DNA of 64,000 nt, taken from contig NC_087076.1 in the NCBI RefSeq assembly GCF_026151205.1, forward strand, positions 3,123,902 through 3,187,901, given 5' to 3'. Below the pieces are notes generated by a model that saw only the letters and a program-made list of their open reading frames with translations, was not told where the DNA came from and did not search any database. Positions 10,901 to 22,909 of the stretch are shown piece by piece. This DNA is from Bolinopsis microptera. Its lineage: Eukaryota; Ctenophora; Tentaculata; Lobata; Bolinopsidae. Numbering within the stretch: position 1 is the first letter of the stretch; each line of letters opens with the position of its first letter. The translations under genes were made by a program, and so were the position numbers.

Positions 10901-13900
10901 ACAGGTTGAACACTCTCGTGAATCTGCATATCTTCATCTCCCGTGAAGTTAAAGTAATTTACCCTATTTTACTTTACCCCTGAATGAGCAACTTTTGGTA
11001 CAACATGACTTCAGATGGCACTTCAGCCTCATCATGACAATCACACCTGACTAGTGGCGCAATGTCTGCTTTTAGCCCATCGAGGCAAGTTTTGACGTCA
11101 ATTTCTAGAAAGAGGGACGTGACTTCAGAATCCATTTATTTTTCATGACCGGTTTTGAAGTCACCGTTACTTACTTCACCAAGCGATGACAAATCAGGTT
11201 AAATAAATCTGAGGCTGTCAAATGACGGCGGAGGAATAACAGGTAATATTACAAAATTATCCACTTTCAATATCAAATATTGAATTTGACGAACCACAAC
11301 ATAGCTCACTCCGATAGGTCATTAAGTTCAACCCATTATGTAATGATAATGAGACAGGCTGGAACAATGCCTCTTAATTGTCCCTCTCCTTTAAAGGTGC
11401 TACAATAAGGTCCTGTGTTTGTGGAGGAGGAAATGGATTCGAGCTGGTAAATCAGTTTATCTCGTTATGTAGTTGTATGCCATCAGGGTGCCCGTGACAG
11501 GGGCCCCAAATTAGCACCTACAACTCTCCACCGCCATCACTCACACAAAATATTAATATTGTTGAAATGTGACAATTTGGTGGGGGAGTTTGCAATGCTG
11601 ACAATGATCGATGCAGTTTACAGCCAGAGTCTATCATAGTTAGAGCTCAGAACACGCCAACAAACTCACCCTGCCCGCCAATTGGCGCTTCAACGTCACG
11701 TGGCCTGTGAGAAGGATCACGTGACCTGAACACTGCCTCCCCATTGGCCAGCCTCTCCTCCACCATTAAGCGCTGTGACGGGTGTTGATAGATCACTGCC
11801 GATCTTAGCCGCGTAACTTGTCCGGTTTCCAATCATGGAGGGGAATTTTCCATGTGCCAAAAAGTTGGTATACGTCTGTCAGAGAGGAGGGGGGAGGACG
11901 GACCCGACAAAGTGCCGCCGAGTGTGGGGAGGTAACTCACACTGTGCGGAGAGGTAGTGCTCGCAACTGAGTGCCGATAGTGTTTGTGGAAACCTTAACA
12001 CAGCTCCCAGCTATTGACCTTTGTCTTTCACTATGTTATACGATGTGATTATCAGTGGTGGAGGACAAAGGACATCGCACATATTTGCAAGATAAAACAA
12101 CGGGCACAAGCTAACAATATGTCAAATGGAATGCTTGTCGAGGACAAGCAACAAGCTTTTTATCTGACACTTAAAATTTAATAAACGAGTTGATAATCAA
12201 TTTCACTCTTCCATCCATTGTTTATCAGCATTCGAAAATTATGCGGTATCCGGAGATAAAATAGAGCGCGTGCGAGAATAAGTTTAAACTTGAGCCATAA
12301 CAGGAGCTTCTATAATTACCGGAACAAGATAATGTCTTCTGATTTTATCTCCATTCCTATGTCGTATGTTGTAAACAGAAGCATGAACTGTACTGTGGTT
12401 GCATACCTCTAAATTGGCACTTGACAGGGTGGTTTAGTGATTGTTAGGGATAAGACTTATTTTTTGCATTTAATGCTTTTTCGTTTTTAATCTCACACAG
12501 CTTACTTACTTAATGACCAGAAAGATAATATTAATTCACGTGATCTTCAAAAGCAAATACCAAAAGTTAGACAGTGAACCTATTCAAATTAGCATTATTC
12601 GTAATCTTTGAAAAGATAGCAAAAATAAACCGTATATTGTTGAATTAAAATATAAATTTAAGTAGAATTAGATTACGGGTCAAAGACCACTTAAATGGAA
12701 AAATTTGGTTTTTTGTGCAAGTAAAAGGAGATTATGGCGTATTTAAATTTGAAGATTGGAAATTTCACGACCGAGAGGATTCACAGTCAATAGATAATCC
12801 TCAACACGTGATGAGATAGGAACCATGCTAGAATACTGAATTAGGTCTGTGGTGAGGTGAAATAATTGTAGCTACTTTAAATAGATAAGGTGTCCCATTC
12901 GTAATTGATAATGGTTTCTTTATCAAAGTTTGTTAGCTGGCGACAGAAGAGATTTCCCATACTCATTTAAGGAAAGGAAGTTGTGAAAATTTGGCATCAG
13001 ATTTAATCAATCGCCGTCCATTAAGATTTTGCCAAGAATATTGGCATTTTGATAAGGAAATACTCCGCAAGCATTTGGCAATGTTTAAGTTTCTATTTTT
13101 GACTTAAAAGGTTAGAATATCATAGTCAGTATGACGTTTCTCGTAATTTTCCCACAAAGTCAAGTATTTTTAGACCTCAACTTCCTTGTTGGACCAAAAA
13201 CTGATGAAATTTAGAGCGCAGCTGTTTTTTGATTTTTCTCCTTCAAAATAAAATTAGAATTGTGACCAATGAGAGCGCTCCAGGCATTAGCGTGACTCAT
13301 AGTCCCCTACACTTGATCACGCTTACATATGATCAAATTACCAGATTTTAATACTAAAATAACATGCAAATTCGATTATCCCAACAAAAAACCCGAGCAG
13401 TCCAGTTGAATGAAACCCTGGGATTCGCTGCCCGCACTTAATTCAAAAGTTCATCTGTTGTGAAGCAGATGGTCATTGTCCATTTTCAGAGTTTCTCATT
13501 GGCCATTTTCTTATCTCTTAGGGTAACATGATTAGGGAAAGTTTAATAGGGAAGCAGGAATGTTTCCATTTAAACAATGACATTTATTATTCGAAATATT
13601 TGGACTAATGACATGAATGGCGCTGAGAAAAATGAATTTCCCAGCATAATAAAATTGCTGAAAAATGATTCCGAAATTGTAGCAGTTTCCTATTACCTTT
13701 CACCGAAAAAAAAATCTATATTCTAGCGTACATTTACGTAAAGCATGAATTCTGTGAGATTAACTGTTGAAACACTGAAACAGTTCAAACAAGATTTTAA
13801 CGAGAATGAAAGCTTAGAGTCATTATCTTCTAGTGCATCCCAAAAAGCCCTTGAAAATAACCATCATGATCTGAGACAGGCTACTCCCAAACTTGACCAC

Positions 13901-16900
13901 CAAAGGACTCCCTAGTCCCTAAAAACCAATAATATCTTACAGGACAGATATCAGTTTGGTACAAGGTAAGAAGACGTATTACAGTACAGGTCCTAAGTTT
14001 AATTTTGACTCACCATTCTCCTCTTGGTATTCTTGCTGGTTCTAGTAGCCGGACTCTGGACAGCATACTGGGAACAGTTCTCACACAGGCTCCTCCCTCC
14101 GCTGGTTTTGTAAAGGGTGGTGGTGTACGCACTGGCGCTGCACTGATAACACTCTTTCGAGCGGTCTGAGGAAGAGGCGTTATGAGTACAGCATCACCAA
14201 ATTGTTAAATCAAAACAATTGTTTCCCTCCGTGCGCGAGAAGGGTCAAATGGATCAGGCATGATAAATATATCCCTTGCTCACTTGGTACCAGTATAGTT
14301 CCGGATGGTTGCATCTAATTCTAAAGCATAGTTAAGCGCAGTGTAGACATATTTAGAAAGGCGTGTGGTTTGTAACTTTGTACAAGACAGGTCACACGTC
14401 TCAGTGCTGGGCTAATAATCCCCGTTTCACGGATTATTCGACCAACATTTCGACATAATGAAACCATAAAGCCCAGGGAAACTAAGAAGTTTGAAAGTTG
14501 GAGTTTAAACAGAAGAGCTGATGGGAAGTAGTACTCTGCTAAACAATCCACTGAGGTTGACGCTTATGTCATGTCATATAACCAGCGATGAGAGCTCACG
14601 AATTCTCCATCACACGCGCGTGCACAATTAACATTTAAAAGTGTTTAAAACAAATGAGCAGTCACAATCCGGCCTGTTTCCAGTTAAAAACATAACAAGA
14701 CGAGATGGCTCACCTTGGTAGAAGCTGGACTTTGAGGGGCAGGTGTAGGGAGAGAAGGGAGGGTACGAGGCGGCTACTGAGGTCGAGGTAACACTGTAGG
14801 GGTAGTAGGGAGTCGTGATCACTTCGTACCTGAGGACAGCACAGGTCAGTAAGCTCCCTCGACACATATTATTGAATATCTGACCTCGTGTAAGAGGCCC
14901 TTTCATCGCCAAACCACCCGAGTTATCCATCATTAACGCGGAACTGCACACTTGGCAGAGTGCCAAGATCTGAACGTGGTAGTGTTGGACCTTACACCTA
15001 CTCGACACTTACACATCATTGCAGTGCATGGGTTCTGATGTACCAAATATATAAAATAATGTTAGATAAGCTTGTGCCGGACAGCTGGGTGATGATGAGT
15101 CGTTGTCCGGGTATAATTGCCTCGCACTCGATGAGCACCAATTAGGAATAACCTAACGTCTCAGTTTTGGTACTCAGTATGTACGAATATCTAACATACC
15201 CCAATCTCCCCAGATCTCCACCATATACAAGATACCAAAATACTACCCTCCCTAAAACCCACCAAGTGTTATAACTTGTTCTAACCTGCTATCCTTGACA
15301 TCCTCCCCAATGAAGGTGGTGCTGGATACAGATCTGTCCATTGTAACGTCCTCCTTGGTCTGACTGTTGGTGGTGGGTGGAGACAGTGAGTATCCTTGTT
15401 TAGAACTGCTCGGGGACAGCGTCCACGGGTCCGGACTTGCTGTAATGGTTACCGTTAATTAATGTGGCAAAAAAAGACAATATTAGTTCACCAAATAACG
15501 TTCAGATTCACGTGTAGATAGACTTTTAAGATAAATGTGATTTAGTATTCCAATAATTAGTAGATAATTAGTAGACATTACCTGTCATAGGGGCGGCACT
15601 GAAGGGGGTAATCCAAGCTGGGTCACTGCACGCTCTTACAGTCGGAATGCTCGTGTTAGAAACCCTCCCTGAAGTAAAACCTTGTCAATAACAGCTCTAG
15701 TGAGTTACTAGTATACTTACTTACTAACCGGTTTAGATCGCCAGATAATTTTGGGCGTCAAAACAGATGCAGTCGGACATTCCAGTGATCTTAACATTGT
15801 CAGAGGAGTGGGAATTAGAGCGTGATAACGCCCACGTGCAACAGTTAACGTACCAATATAGCCTGTTATAACTGATAAATCGGGTTGTAATTGTCTCCCT
15901 TCCGTGCACGGCTTGATGATTGATCACGGCTTTAAAGTGTTGGCTAAATATGGGTCATCTGAGTATCGGGCTATTAACAAGTTTCCTTATCTACAATACC
16001 ACTTTTAAACCCTAATCGTTTTTTAAATTTGAGGTACTGGTAATGGATTGGATTAGATGAACAATACTGCTGAAGAATTGTAACATTAAGTATTGTAACA
16101 AGTCACAATTAGGGGTTTGACATGGGCTCGCATTATCTTTAAATTAACTTAGCCCAGGTTACAGTCGTGGTGAAAAAGAATAAAATCACAGCAGTGTGTT
16201 TCAAGATAAATAATAAGATTTGGTGACCAGTAAAGATCATTGTGCAGTTAGACTGATCACTGCTTCTGCTACGACTTAATTTTCCTCCAAAATATATTGT
16301 CACTTGATCACGATGACAATCTAATTAAAGATAACAGGTTAGAGGTCAAAAGAATAAAAGAAAACTGAAAATACTGACCAGCAGCGGCAGGAAGAGGCAT
16401 AAAGGGCCGGCCTTGAGAATAGGCAGAGTTCCATTCAGAAGAGGTCAGGGGTTTCGCCTCTGGTTCGGGAAATATGCTGCTGAAATAGCTCTCCACGTTG
16501 TCTAGCTTCAGGATCTCCAAGTTAGCTGGTGAATTCTGAAACATTGGGTAGCATTTAATAATAATCTTAAACGAAACTTATTTTCCGCAAAAAATAATCT
16601 GATTTTCCAACAGATTGAAAAAGAGGCTCAATTCTCTAAATCAGGGAAAAGGAAATAACGGTAAAGTAACAGATAATTAGAGCAGGCTGCTTAAAATAGC
16701 AAATATGTTGAAAGCTTAGTGACGAAGGACCTTTTGAAGACGTTTAACTTCGCCGCATAATCTGACAACTAATCCCTCAAGATCATTCTTTGTCATTTTC
16801 CCGATAATTTTCCCGGCTTCCCCCTGAGCGATCGTTTCGCTCGCTGAATCGCCACATGTAGATTTGTTTTGGCTCGAGTCGCTGGAACTTTCTGTGTTTA

Positions 16901-18800
16901 AACTTTCAGTGGCCAACCTTTTAGAAGCCGAACTTTCACCAGTCGAAATATCAGTGGCCGAATTTGTAGGGGCCGCACTCTCAGGCTTTGGGGAAGGCCA
17001 TGAATTTCCTGGCTTTAATGAAATGGAATCTTCAGTAAGGCTGGTTTCTGTAGCTTTTTGTGGAGAAGAGTTTGATATAAGTCGTGTTTTACTGCGTAGT
17101 AACATTTAAAGTGGCAGGAGACGATAACACAAAAACTCGGTAAAATACTTGTAGAAATGGATGATACTCTCTCGAATAACGCTGTAAGGGACGTGGGTGG
17201 TTTGTGGAAGAGTGGAGCCGCGCTGTCGCGCTTTCTGGTGTGGAGCAGATGGTGATAGTGGAGGAGGCGTTAATGTACTATTTGACGGCGTGTGTAATAG
17301 TTTTGTGTGTAAAGTATGATATAGATTTTGGTGTAGTGTGTGTGCTATTGCTGGCCCTAGCTATGATCGTATTTACATTACGTTAAATTCCTAGCTTTTA
17401 TCGCTTCGTCAGGGTGTGTCCGTCAAATGCCATTTATGATCGCATTGCTCAGCAATATACCTGATCAGGAGACGATGTATTTGATTTTCTGTCTGTCTCC
17501 TCCCCCTCTGAAACTATGTCACGAACCTCCAACTGGGTCGGACACACTGCATTGTATGCAGCTGCAAACTCATTAGACACCAATGTATAGCAGCCGTTAA
17601 CTTGTTTGTAAAGTTTGCGAATAAAACTACGCTGGGCCATATTTAAACTCATGTGGTCAATTATTAAGCGAACTAATTCTAAACAGAGGATTATTTAAGT
17701 TACGAAAACTGACCCTATTAATGCTCGCTGTTAATGTAAAATGGTCGATTTTGCGTTACGATAAGAGTTATCTTGTCGGCTTATTTCAATTCTAAGAAAA
17801 TAACCGTAATTTACCCATTTCTTTTTCTTATCAGTTTTTTTGCCATAAATTTTAAACGGTATGTTCGTTATTGCTTGTATTCATCAAAGTTTGTGCCAGG
17901 CTAGCTCAGAATGGATAATTTCATTTGGTGAAAGCGTCAAATAAAAACGCGAAAGAAGTAATATATGACATAACTATCGGAATTATCTATTATGTCTACA
18001 ACAAGGTATAGTTATACTATATCTATCCGATAGATCCCTCGAGATATTTAAGTTTAATTGACAACCATTTCTCTGAAGAAATTTCCATGTATTTTGAAGC
18101 CCAAATGGGTTTCCGTGAATCTACAAAATCTATTTCAACTTAACTTAGATTTAATTTAATCTCAAATCGGTCTAAATAACAATTGTTATAGAATATGGAG
18201 ATCTGACAGTAGGTACCTGATCACATAAGATAACATTGTCCTTAATACCACGATACTGAATTAATTCCAGAGATAGCCCAGACTGTGTGGTTAATCAGTA
18301 CATTTGAGTCTGAGAGAAACCATATTAATTATTGGTTAATTAATAGTGTATGTGATGGGTAGTGAGAGGATTGTTGTTCACACTAGATACTGCCAGTATC
18401 TTACGGACGGTGTGATCTTTTAAGTGATTCCAGTATGTTAAACTCTGCGATGAACGATGATGCATAGTTTCTATGATTGATTGATAAGTATTATTGCTTT
18501 AAAAGAATTTAAACTGAGTTTGAAAATTATTCCTCACACGTGGACATCATAGGATTGAAAAGGCATGCTGATTCGTTGGGATGCAGGAATTTACCCGATA
18601 CTTGAGGCGACAAAAGGACAAATTCTGCAGCAGAAACAGGAGACGTAATAGCTCCAATTGAAGAACATAAAACAAAGAAAAATAATGGCTTACTATTTGA
18701 ACTTACCAAGTCATGGGTCTGTTCGATAAAGTCCGTTCCTGGTCGGGGGCTGGCGAATGCGCTTGCTTGTGATCCTAAGCTCACTGCCCTTCTTTCCTCC
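7944..18800 (-). CDS. GATA: GATA-type zinc-finger transcription factor (5' end not found)
   Basis: Exons in transcript order: 18800-18707, 16535-16379, 15668-15582, 15439-15286, 14829-14714, 14165-14014, 8812-8684, 8524-8336, 8201-7944; all have AG/GT borders and matching phases. The product is at least 444 residues and should bind WGATAR DNA in the nucleus. The C-finger (exon 8812-8684) is canonical, CNNC-17-CNAC with [20 protein letters not shown], followed by the basic tail [18 protein letters not shown] across an intron. The N-finger (exon 14165-14014) is degenerate: CYQC-18-CENC, with the conserved Trp absent. The upstream region is Ser/Thr/Pro-rich, with a Tyr-rich stretch (TPYYPYSV); the tail is rich in Ser and Pro. 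Exon 18800-18707 has no ATG and needs an upstream exon, which I could not identify. A 5.2-kb intron separates the two fingers. The fingers are certain; the first listed exon is the least certain. Confidence 0.9.
10436..10578. repeat. Minisatellite carrying GATA sites, in a GATA-gene intron
   Basis: Direct 21-bp repeats of ACTGATAGGGACAGGGTAAG plus one base (three near-identical copies and one truncated), then an inverted copy (AGTCCCTATCAGTACTTACC), then a final direct copy. Each unit holds TGATAG, which fits WGATAR. The direct and inverted copies could pair as a hairpin. Confidence 0.8.
11640..11970. promoter_or_regulatory. GC-rich island with E-boxes in the GATA intron (possible promoter or enhancer)
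   Basis: A GC-richer block in the AT-rich 5.2-kb intron with two CACGTG sites about 25 bp apart (near 11697 and 11719) and a G-rich segment at 11885-11935. The role is inferred from composition and motifs only. Confidence 0.25.
16716..17105 (-). CDS. Hypothetical 129-residue protein, intronless, inside a GATA intron
   Basis: Continuous frame from ATG to stop lying between GATA exons 18800-18707 and 16535-16379, on the same strand as the host. The first 90 residues are rich in Ser, Thr and Glu and look disordered. The last 30 or so ([20 protein letters not shown] onward) form a likely amphipathic helix or short coiled coil. I do not recognise the family. The start lies only 51 bp from the ATG of a divergent plus-strand ORF, suggesting a shared promoter. 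It could be a nested gene or a chance frame. Confidence 0.4.
   Translation of the reverse strand: MLLRSKTRLISNSSPQKATETSLTEDSISLKPGNSWPSPKPESAAPTNSATDISTGESSASKRLATESLNTESSSDSSQNKSTCGDSASETIAQGEAGKIIGKMTKNDLEGLVVRLCGEVKRLQKVLRH
17157..17386 (+). CDS. Possible small membrane protein with one tiny intron
   Basis: An ATG at 17157 opens a short frame (MDDTLSNNA) that reaches a donor-like GTAAGG at 17184. Splicing to an AG near 17248 would join in phase to a frame ending at 17386. That frame has two hydrophobic stretches ([15 protein letters not shown] and [16 protein letters not shown]), so the product would be a membrane peptide of about 55 residues. The intron would be only about 65 bp with a poor pyrimidine tract. 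The ORF is head-to-head with the minus-strand ORF ending at 17105. Family unknown. Confidence 0.25.
17449..17652 (-). CDS. Hypothetical 67-residue protein with an RKLYK motif
   Basis: ATG-to-stop frame inside the GATA intron. Its start, [20 protein letters not shown], closely resembles the predicted start of another ORF at 19455 (LNVTQRSLIRKLYKKTKG), so the two look like diverged copies. The R-K-L-Y segment is faintly like the LYR motif of small mitochondrial assembly factors, but the similarity is too short to assign a function. The second halves of the two products do not resemble each other. Confidence 0.4.
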   Translation of the reverse strand: MSLNMAQRSFIRKLYKQVNGCYTLVSNEFAAAYNAVCPTQLEVRDIVSEGEETDRKSNTSSPDQVYC

Positions 18801-18997
18801 CTGAAATAAGGTAAGATTAGTTGTGATGGTCAGGAGATACAGTCCTCGTTTGTCAGTTTGTAAGTTTGTAAGTTTGTAGGTCAGTGTGAGTTTGTAGGTC
18901 AGTAAGTTTAAAGCGAGTTCTCGTACAATTGTGAACAATTTTGTTTGCATGAATTTTTACAAATTTCCAGACTCTTCTGTAGCACTAAAATTCAAAC

Positions 18998-19455
18998 TTA
19001 AATGTTCCGTCCCATGTGCGCTTGGCTGACTAACCCATTGCGAGAACACATGATAGCAGCATTTCTAAGGTTCTGTAGGGACTGAACACGTGCCTTTTCA
19101 TTATTAAGAGAGAAAGCAAAGGAGAGAGAGTTGCTGAGTTTCCTCTCCCTAGAACTCTTGGGCGGACTAAATTGTGCCAGGAACACATCTCGAATTATTC
19201 GCTCATCAACCTCCTCCTCCTCCGCTAAAATTGTTCGTACGACTGTTATTGCCGGACGGACGACGTTAACTTTAGAGGTCAATATTTAGCAATGGTCGTG
19301 TTACAATCTTGCGTTTCTTTCAACAAAATTTCTGATTTTTCTTATTAGACTCAGTTATGAGTTATGAGAACGTATAATACCTTTTGTTTTTTTATAAAGT
19401 TTGCGGATAAGACTCCTCTGGGTGACATTCAAGTTTGCCGTCATAAGATTTATAT
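18998..19455 (-). CDS. Possible two-exon paralogue of the 17.5-kb RKLYK ORF
   Basis: An ATG at 19455 opens MTANLNVTQRSLIRKLYKK. A donor (AAAG|GTATTA) near 19390, phase 1, can be joined to an AG just before 19268 whose exon continues in phase to a stop at 18998. The second exon is acidic then Ser-rich (ILAEEEEVDERIIRDVFLAQ, later NSLSFAFSLNNEKARVQSLQ). The product would be about 112 residues. The support is the shared start with the 17449-17652 ORF and matching splice phase; no known family was recognised. Confidence 0.4.
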
Positions 19456-19599
19456 ACGACCGAAAAACTGAAATTTTAACTAAACGTTTAAGCAAATCTA
19501 AAACGACTTTCGAGAAATCAGAAAGTGAGCTGATCGTATTGTGTTGTCTTTTAAATCTAGAGATAAAAAGATTTATCGACTTTTTGAGTAAATAAAGTT

Positions 19600-22220
19600 A
19601 GCTAATCGTGTTTGGTTATCTTTTAAAAGTAGAGATAATACAATTTAACGATATTTTGAGTGTGATAAGATTTACTTTTAGATTTTTACAATAAAAGTTA
19701 ACGTTAAAACATGTTCATCGATCTTATCCGATAAACAGTTAAAGTTAATCTGGTGTAAATGCCTTTAGCTTTACTAAAAATCGTATTGAAAATGGTAGAT
19801 TTAAATTCAATGTGTGCAGTGTGTAATGAATCGTTACTGTGACCACAAACGTAACAAATGAATACCTATGTTTGTAATATTAATACTAGTTGTATAATCA
19901 TCGTCCTTCAAAGACAGTGTAAAAAAACTGGAAAATTCTACCGAATTTTCCATTTCCTTTCCGTTCTGAACAAATTATAGGCCCATCCTCGTCTCATTTT
20001 ATCAACTCGTATTTCACAGTTTTTTCTCTACCAATTTTCACCTCTTAATTCACTCTCAGTCCAGGATTCCAAATTTACCGTAGGGTTTTACTTAATTGAT
20101 ATAATTATTATTATTGTAAAGGCTACCTATTTAACGCTACCAATTAGTCATATGTAATGGGGTATTGTATGATGGATGTAGAACTAAGATTATAATGTTG
20201 ATAATGAATACGGCTCTCTTTAATAATTGGGTTTAATTGATTTAATTGATGTACTTACACAAGTGATCCCATAATGATACGGTCCACGCTTTGTCAATTA
20301 AACTCTTGCTAGAAACAATAATTTTTAGAACTTAAAACAAAAAAGTCGATACGTGAATAATATCAAAACGGAGGCAAACATTACCACAACAAAATTAAAA
20401 CCTGAGTAACGAGGAAGCGTTTTAAAAATAAGCGAACAGAAGCAATGTAAAATACAACGATATACCCCCTAAACGGGGCCGGACTTTCCAGCGGGGCAGG
20501 CAAAAGTGAGCGTCCGAGTAAGTTGTCATGGAGTGGGCCCAGTAAATGTGGGTTCCAGTTTCAGGAATCTGGGACCGTCTAAAGTTAGACGTTAAGTAAC
20601 TGTGTATCTAACGCAAATATAAAAGTGGAACTAACGAGCTTGAAACGGGTTGACGATTGACAACGTGTGAGGAGAGGCACTGAAGTAGCTTAATGTCCGG
20701 GCAAACAGCTGTCGCATTATTTACGATAACAATTATAATTCCGATCAATATCCAGCATAAATACAACGAGTTTAAAAGTAGCTGAAAGTTGCGAATGCAG
20801 CATGAGAAAGATCCCGTACCAATTCGTAAACCATTGGTTCAAACAGTTAAACAGGGCTGCGTGGTTTGTAGGGTGAGAGCTGGCCGTATATAATTCGTCA
20901 TGGCAACAGTTGCCAATGTGACGAGGTGGGTACGGGCTGGTTGCGGAGGATGACACTGGTAAGGTATCGGGCCGGGAGAGGAGACTGTCCGGGAGATGGT
21001 GGTGCAAACATACACTGCCCCTCACTAATTAACACCAACCAGCACTGACTAAATTTAGTCCGGTTTACCGAGGACCTGGAACAGAATACATACAAGGTTT
21101 TAAGGTGCCCGTCTGCTGTCTGTTGCCAGATCCTCCCGTCAGCGGGATTAAACTTGATGTCATCAAAACAATCTGATCATACTTGCCAAGAAAAAAACTT
21201 AATGTAGCCAGTTAGCAAAATGTTTTGATGTCACCATTATCAGAAAGGATTAATATTGTGATGGTATAGGTGTAGCGATTAATTTTCACGAAAACTTGTC
21301 TTATAAGGCTATTGATAATTCTGCCTGCCATGGCAAAGGTTTTTATCTTCCTTTTCCTTTTGTTGATTGGAAATAAAGTTACTCACATACAAAACAGTTT
21401 GGCTTTATAGATTCATGATTTTTTCAAGCGTTTACGAGGTATCAATTTAGCGTCAGAACCTCCCACAGAAACCTCTATCATTTTTGACAGCAACAGATTT
21501 CTTTGGCAGCAACTATATGATTCGATACATCGGCAAAAGTGAAAATTGAAAGTGTAAAAAATTTAAGAAACATTTCCCGGGTAAAAATCAGACAACGGGG
21601 GAGTGACCTAAGAATTAGAGGGGATAGTGATAATTGACTATCAATCGTTCTGACTCTAGAGATCTGTAAATAAAGAGTCCATACAAGAACAAGAATGCAG
21701 AGCCTTCCATTTCATGATTCACAAACTACGCTGCAACTCCAAGGATGTCGTAACTGTTAATTAGATATGGAGCGTCAAAAACATTGCTAATGTCGGGAGG
21801 CGACTTGTATCTGAAGTAAGGTGACTCGATATATATCTATATTTTACAATGATGTAACTTCGGATCCATCCATTACAAATTACTGTTCGGATCAAGGCAG
21901 TGAAACTAGAAGGTGTTAAGAAACGGGTGGTGAAGCTATTGATCTTTAATTTGAAACATCAACCTCAGAACCTTAGGACTCAAAAATTGCGTGAACGTGG
22001 AACGTTACTATAAGTATAACTAAACAAACTTTGCCCATCAGAGAGAGAAACCCAAATCAGCAAAAACTTAGAGGTGCAACTGTCTGCAAAGAGTTAGAAT
22101 GATGAGCGACTAACAGACTATGAAATACAAGATGACGGATTTCGAGAGGAGGTCGAGCCATTCTAGTGTGTCAGGGGGCCGGTTTTAATTTCTGGCCTGA
22201 GGTTCTTGTGGAGCCCACTA
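19600..22220. other. Non-coding stretch, likely upstream of or within the GATA gene
   Basis: Mostly AT-rich. GC-richer islands lie at 20460-20560 and 20850-21060. The minus-strand open frame at 20717-21025 has no recognisable domain. An unfound GATA 5' exon may lie here. Confidence 0.4.
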
Positions 22221-22229
22221 GCCAGTGAA

Positions 22230-22245
22230 TTGCCTAATTAGGCAA
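22230..22245. promoter_or_regulatory. 16-bp perfect palindrome with a TAATTA core
   Basis: TTGCCTAATTAGGCAA is a perfect palindrome containing the homeodomain core TAATTA. It lies about 3.4 kb upstream of the first GATA exon seen. A dimeric homeodomain site is an inference. Confidence 0.35.
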
Positions 22246-22744
22246 GTATCTGAAAGAAATTCAACAATGGGGGATCATTTAATTAGGGGCAATGTTTTTA
22301 CCTGAACTTGAGCTATGTCGTTAGATGAATATTAAGCAAAACGTGATAATCATTTGCTACAAAACGGGGCAATTAACTAATGTAACATATCATTGGAGCC
22401 GTAAGATCAGAAATCAGAATGGAAGATGGAGCTTATTTTAAGAGATCGTCCCATTTCATACCTCATGTAAAATGTACAAACTGTATATTTGAAGTGCCAA
22501 AAAATCTTTGTCAACGATATTGATAAATAATCAGTTAAATATGTTCTATCGAAAAAAACTTCGCCTGAAACAAGATAATCTCTGGCACTACACTGCCCGG
22601 AAAAGGAACGATGTATTGGTTAAGGAACCGAGAGAGGCCGGCCATGGTATAAAGAGAAAGAGTCCCGCGTGACAACGCCGTCCTCAGTGCTGCACTGGCC
22701 GATGAATTCATCCTCTTGGTCCGCTAATAGCATTAGGGTATTGG

Positions 22745-22800
22745 AGGACACGTGACATCGCGCGCTAGTCACGTGCTAGGTCAAACCACGTGATCAGTGG
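22745..22800. promoter_or_regulatory. Cluster of three CACGTG E-boxes
   Basis: Three CACGTG hexamers within about 50 bp in a GC-richer island (22680-22850), a density unlikely by chance in AT-rich DNA. Such clusters fit bHLH-zip binding and may mark a promoter. No transcript start is visible. Confidence 0.35.
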
Positions 22801-22851
22801 TTGACGTTACATGACCCTCATGATCAGGCCGCGTGTGTGAGGGGTTTCCTT

Positions 22852-22902
22852 TCCCTAATTTTTGGGAGATCGACTCTCACACTTGGTACCAAAAATTAGG
22901 GA
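22852..22902. repeat. Perfect 14-bp inverted repeat with a 23-bp loop
   Basis: TCCCTAATTTTTGG at 22852-22865 is the exact complement of CCAAAAATTAGGGA at 22889-22902. It could form a hairpin. Confidence 0.7.
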
Positions 22903-22909
22903 GATGTTC

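Noticed and set aside
14628-15008. 126-residue minus-strand ORF taken as a single gene
   Set aside because: Its middle part is GATA exon 14829-14714 in frame; the ends are intron read-through.
20717-21095. Minus-strand ORFs of 102 and 65 residues in a GC-richer island
   Set aside because: Two overlapping frames with no recognisable motif, no neighbouring splice partner and no clear start; composition alone explains their openness.
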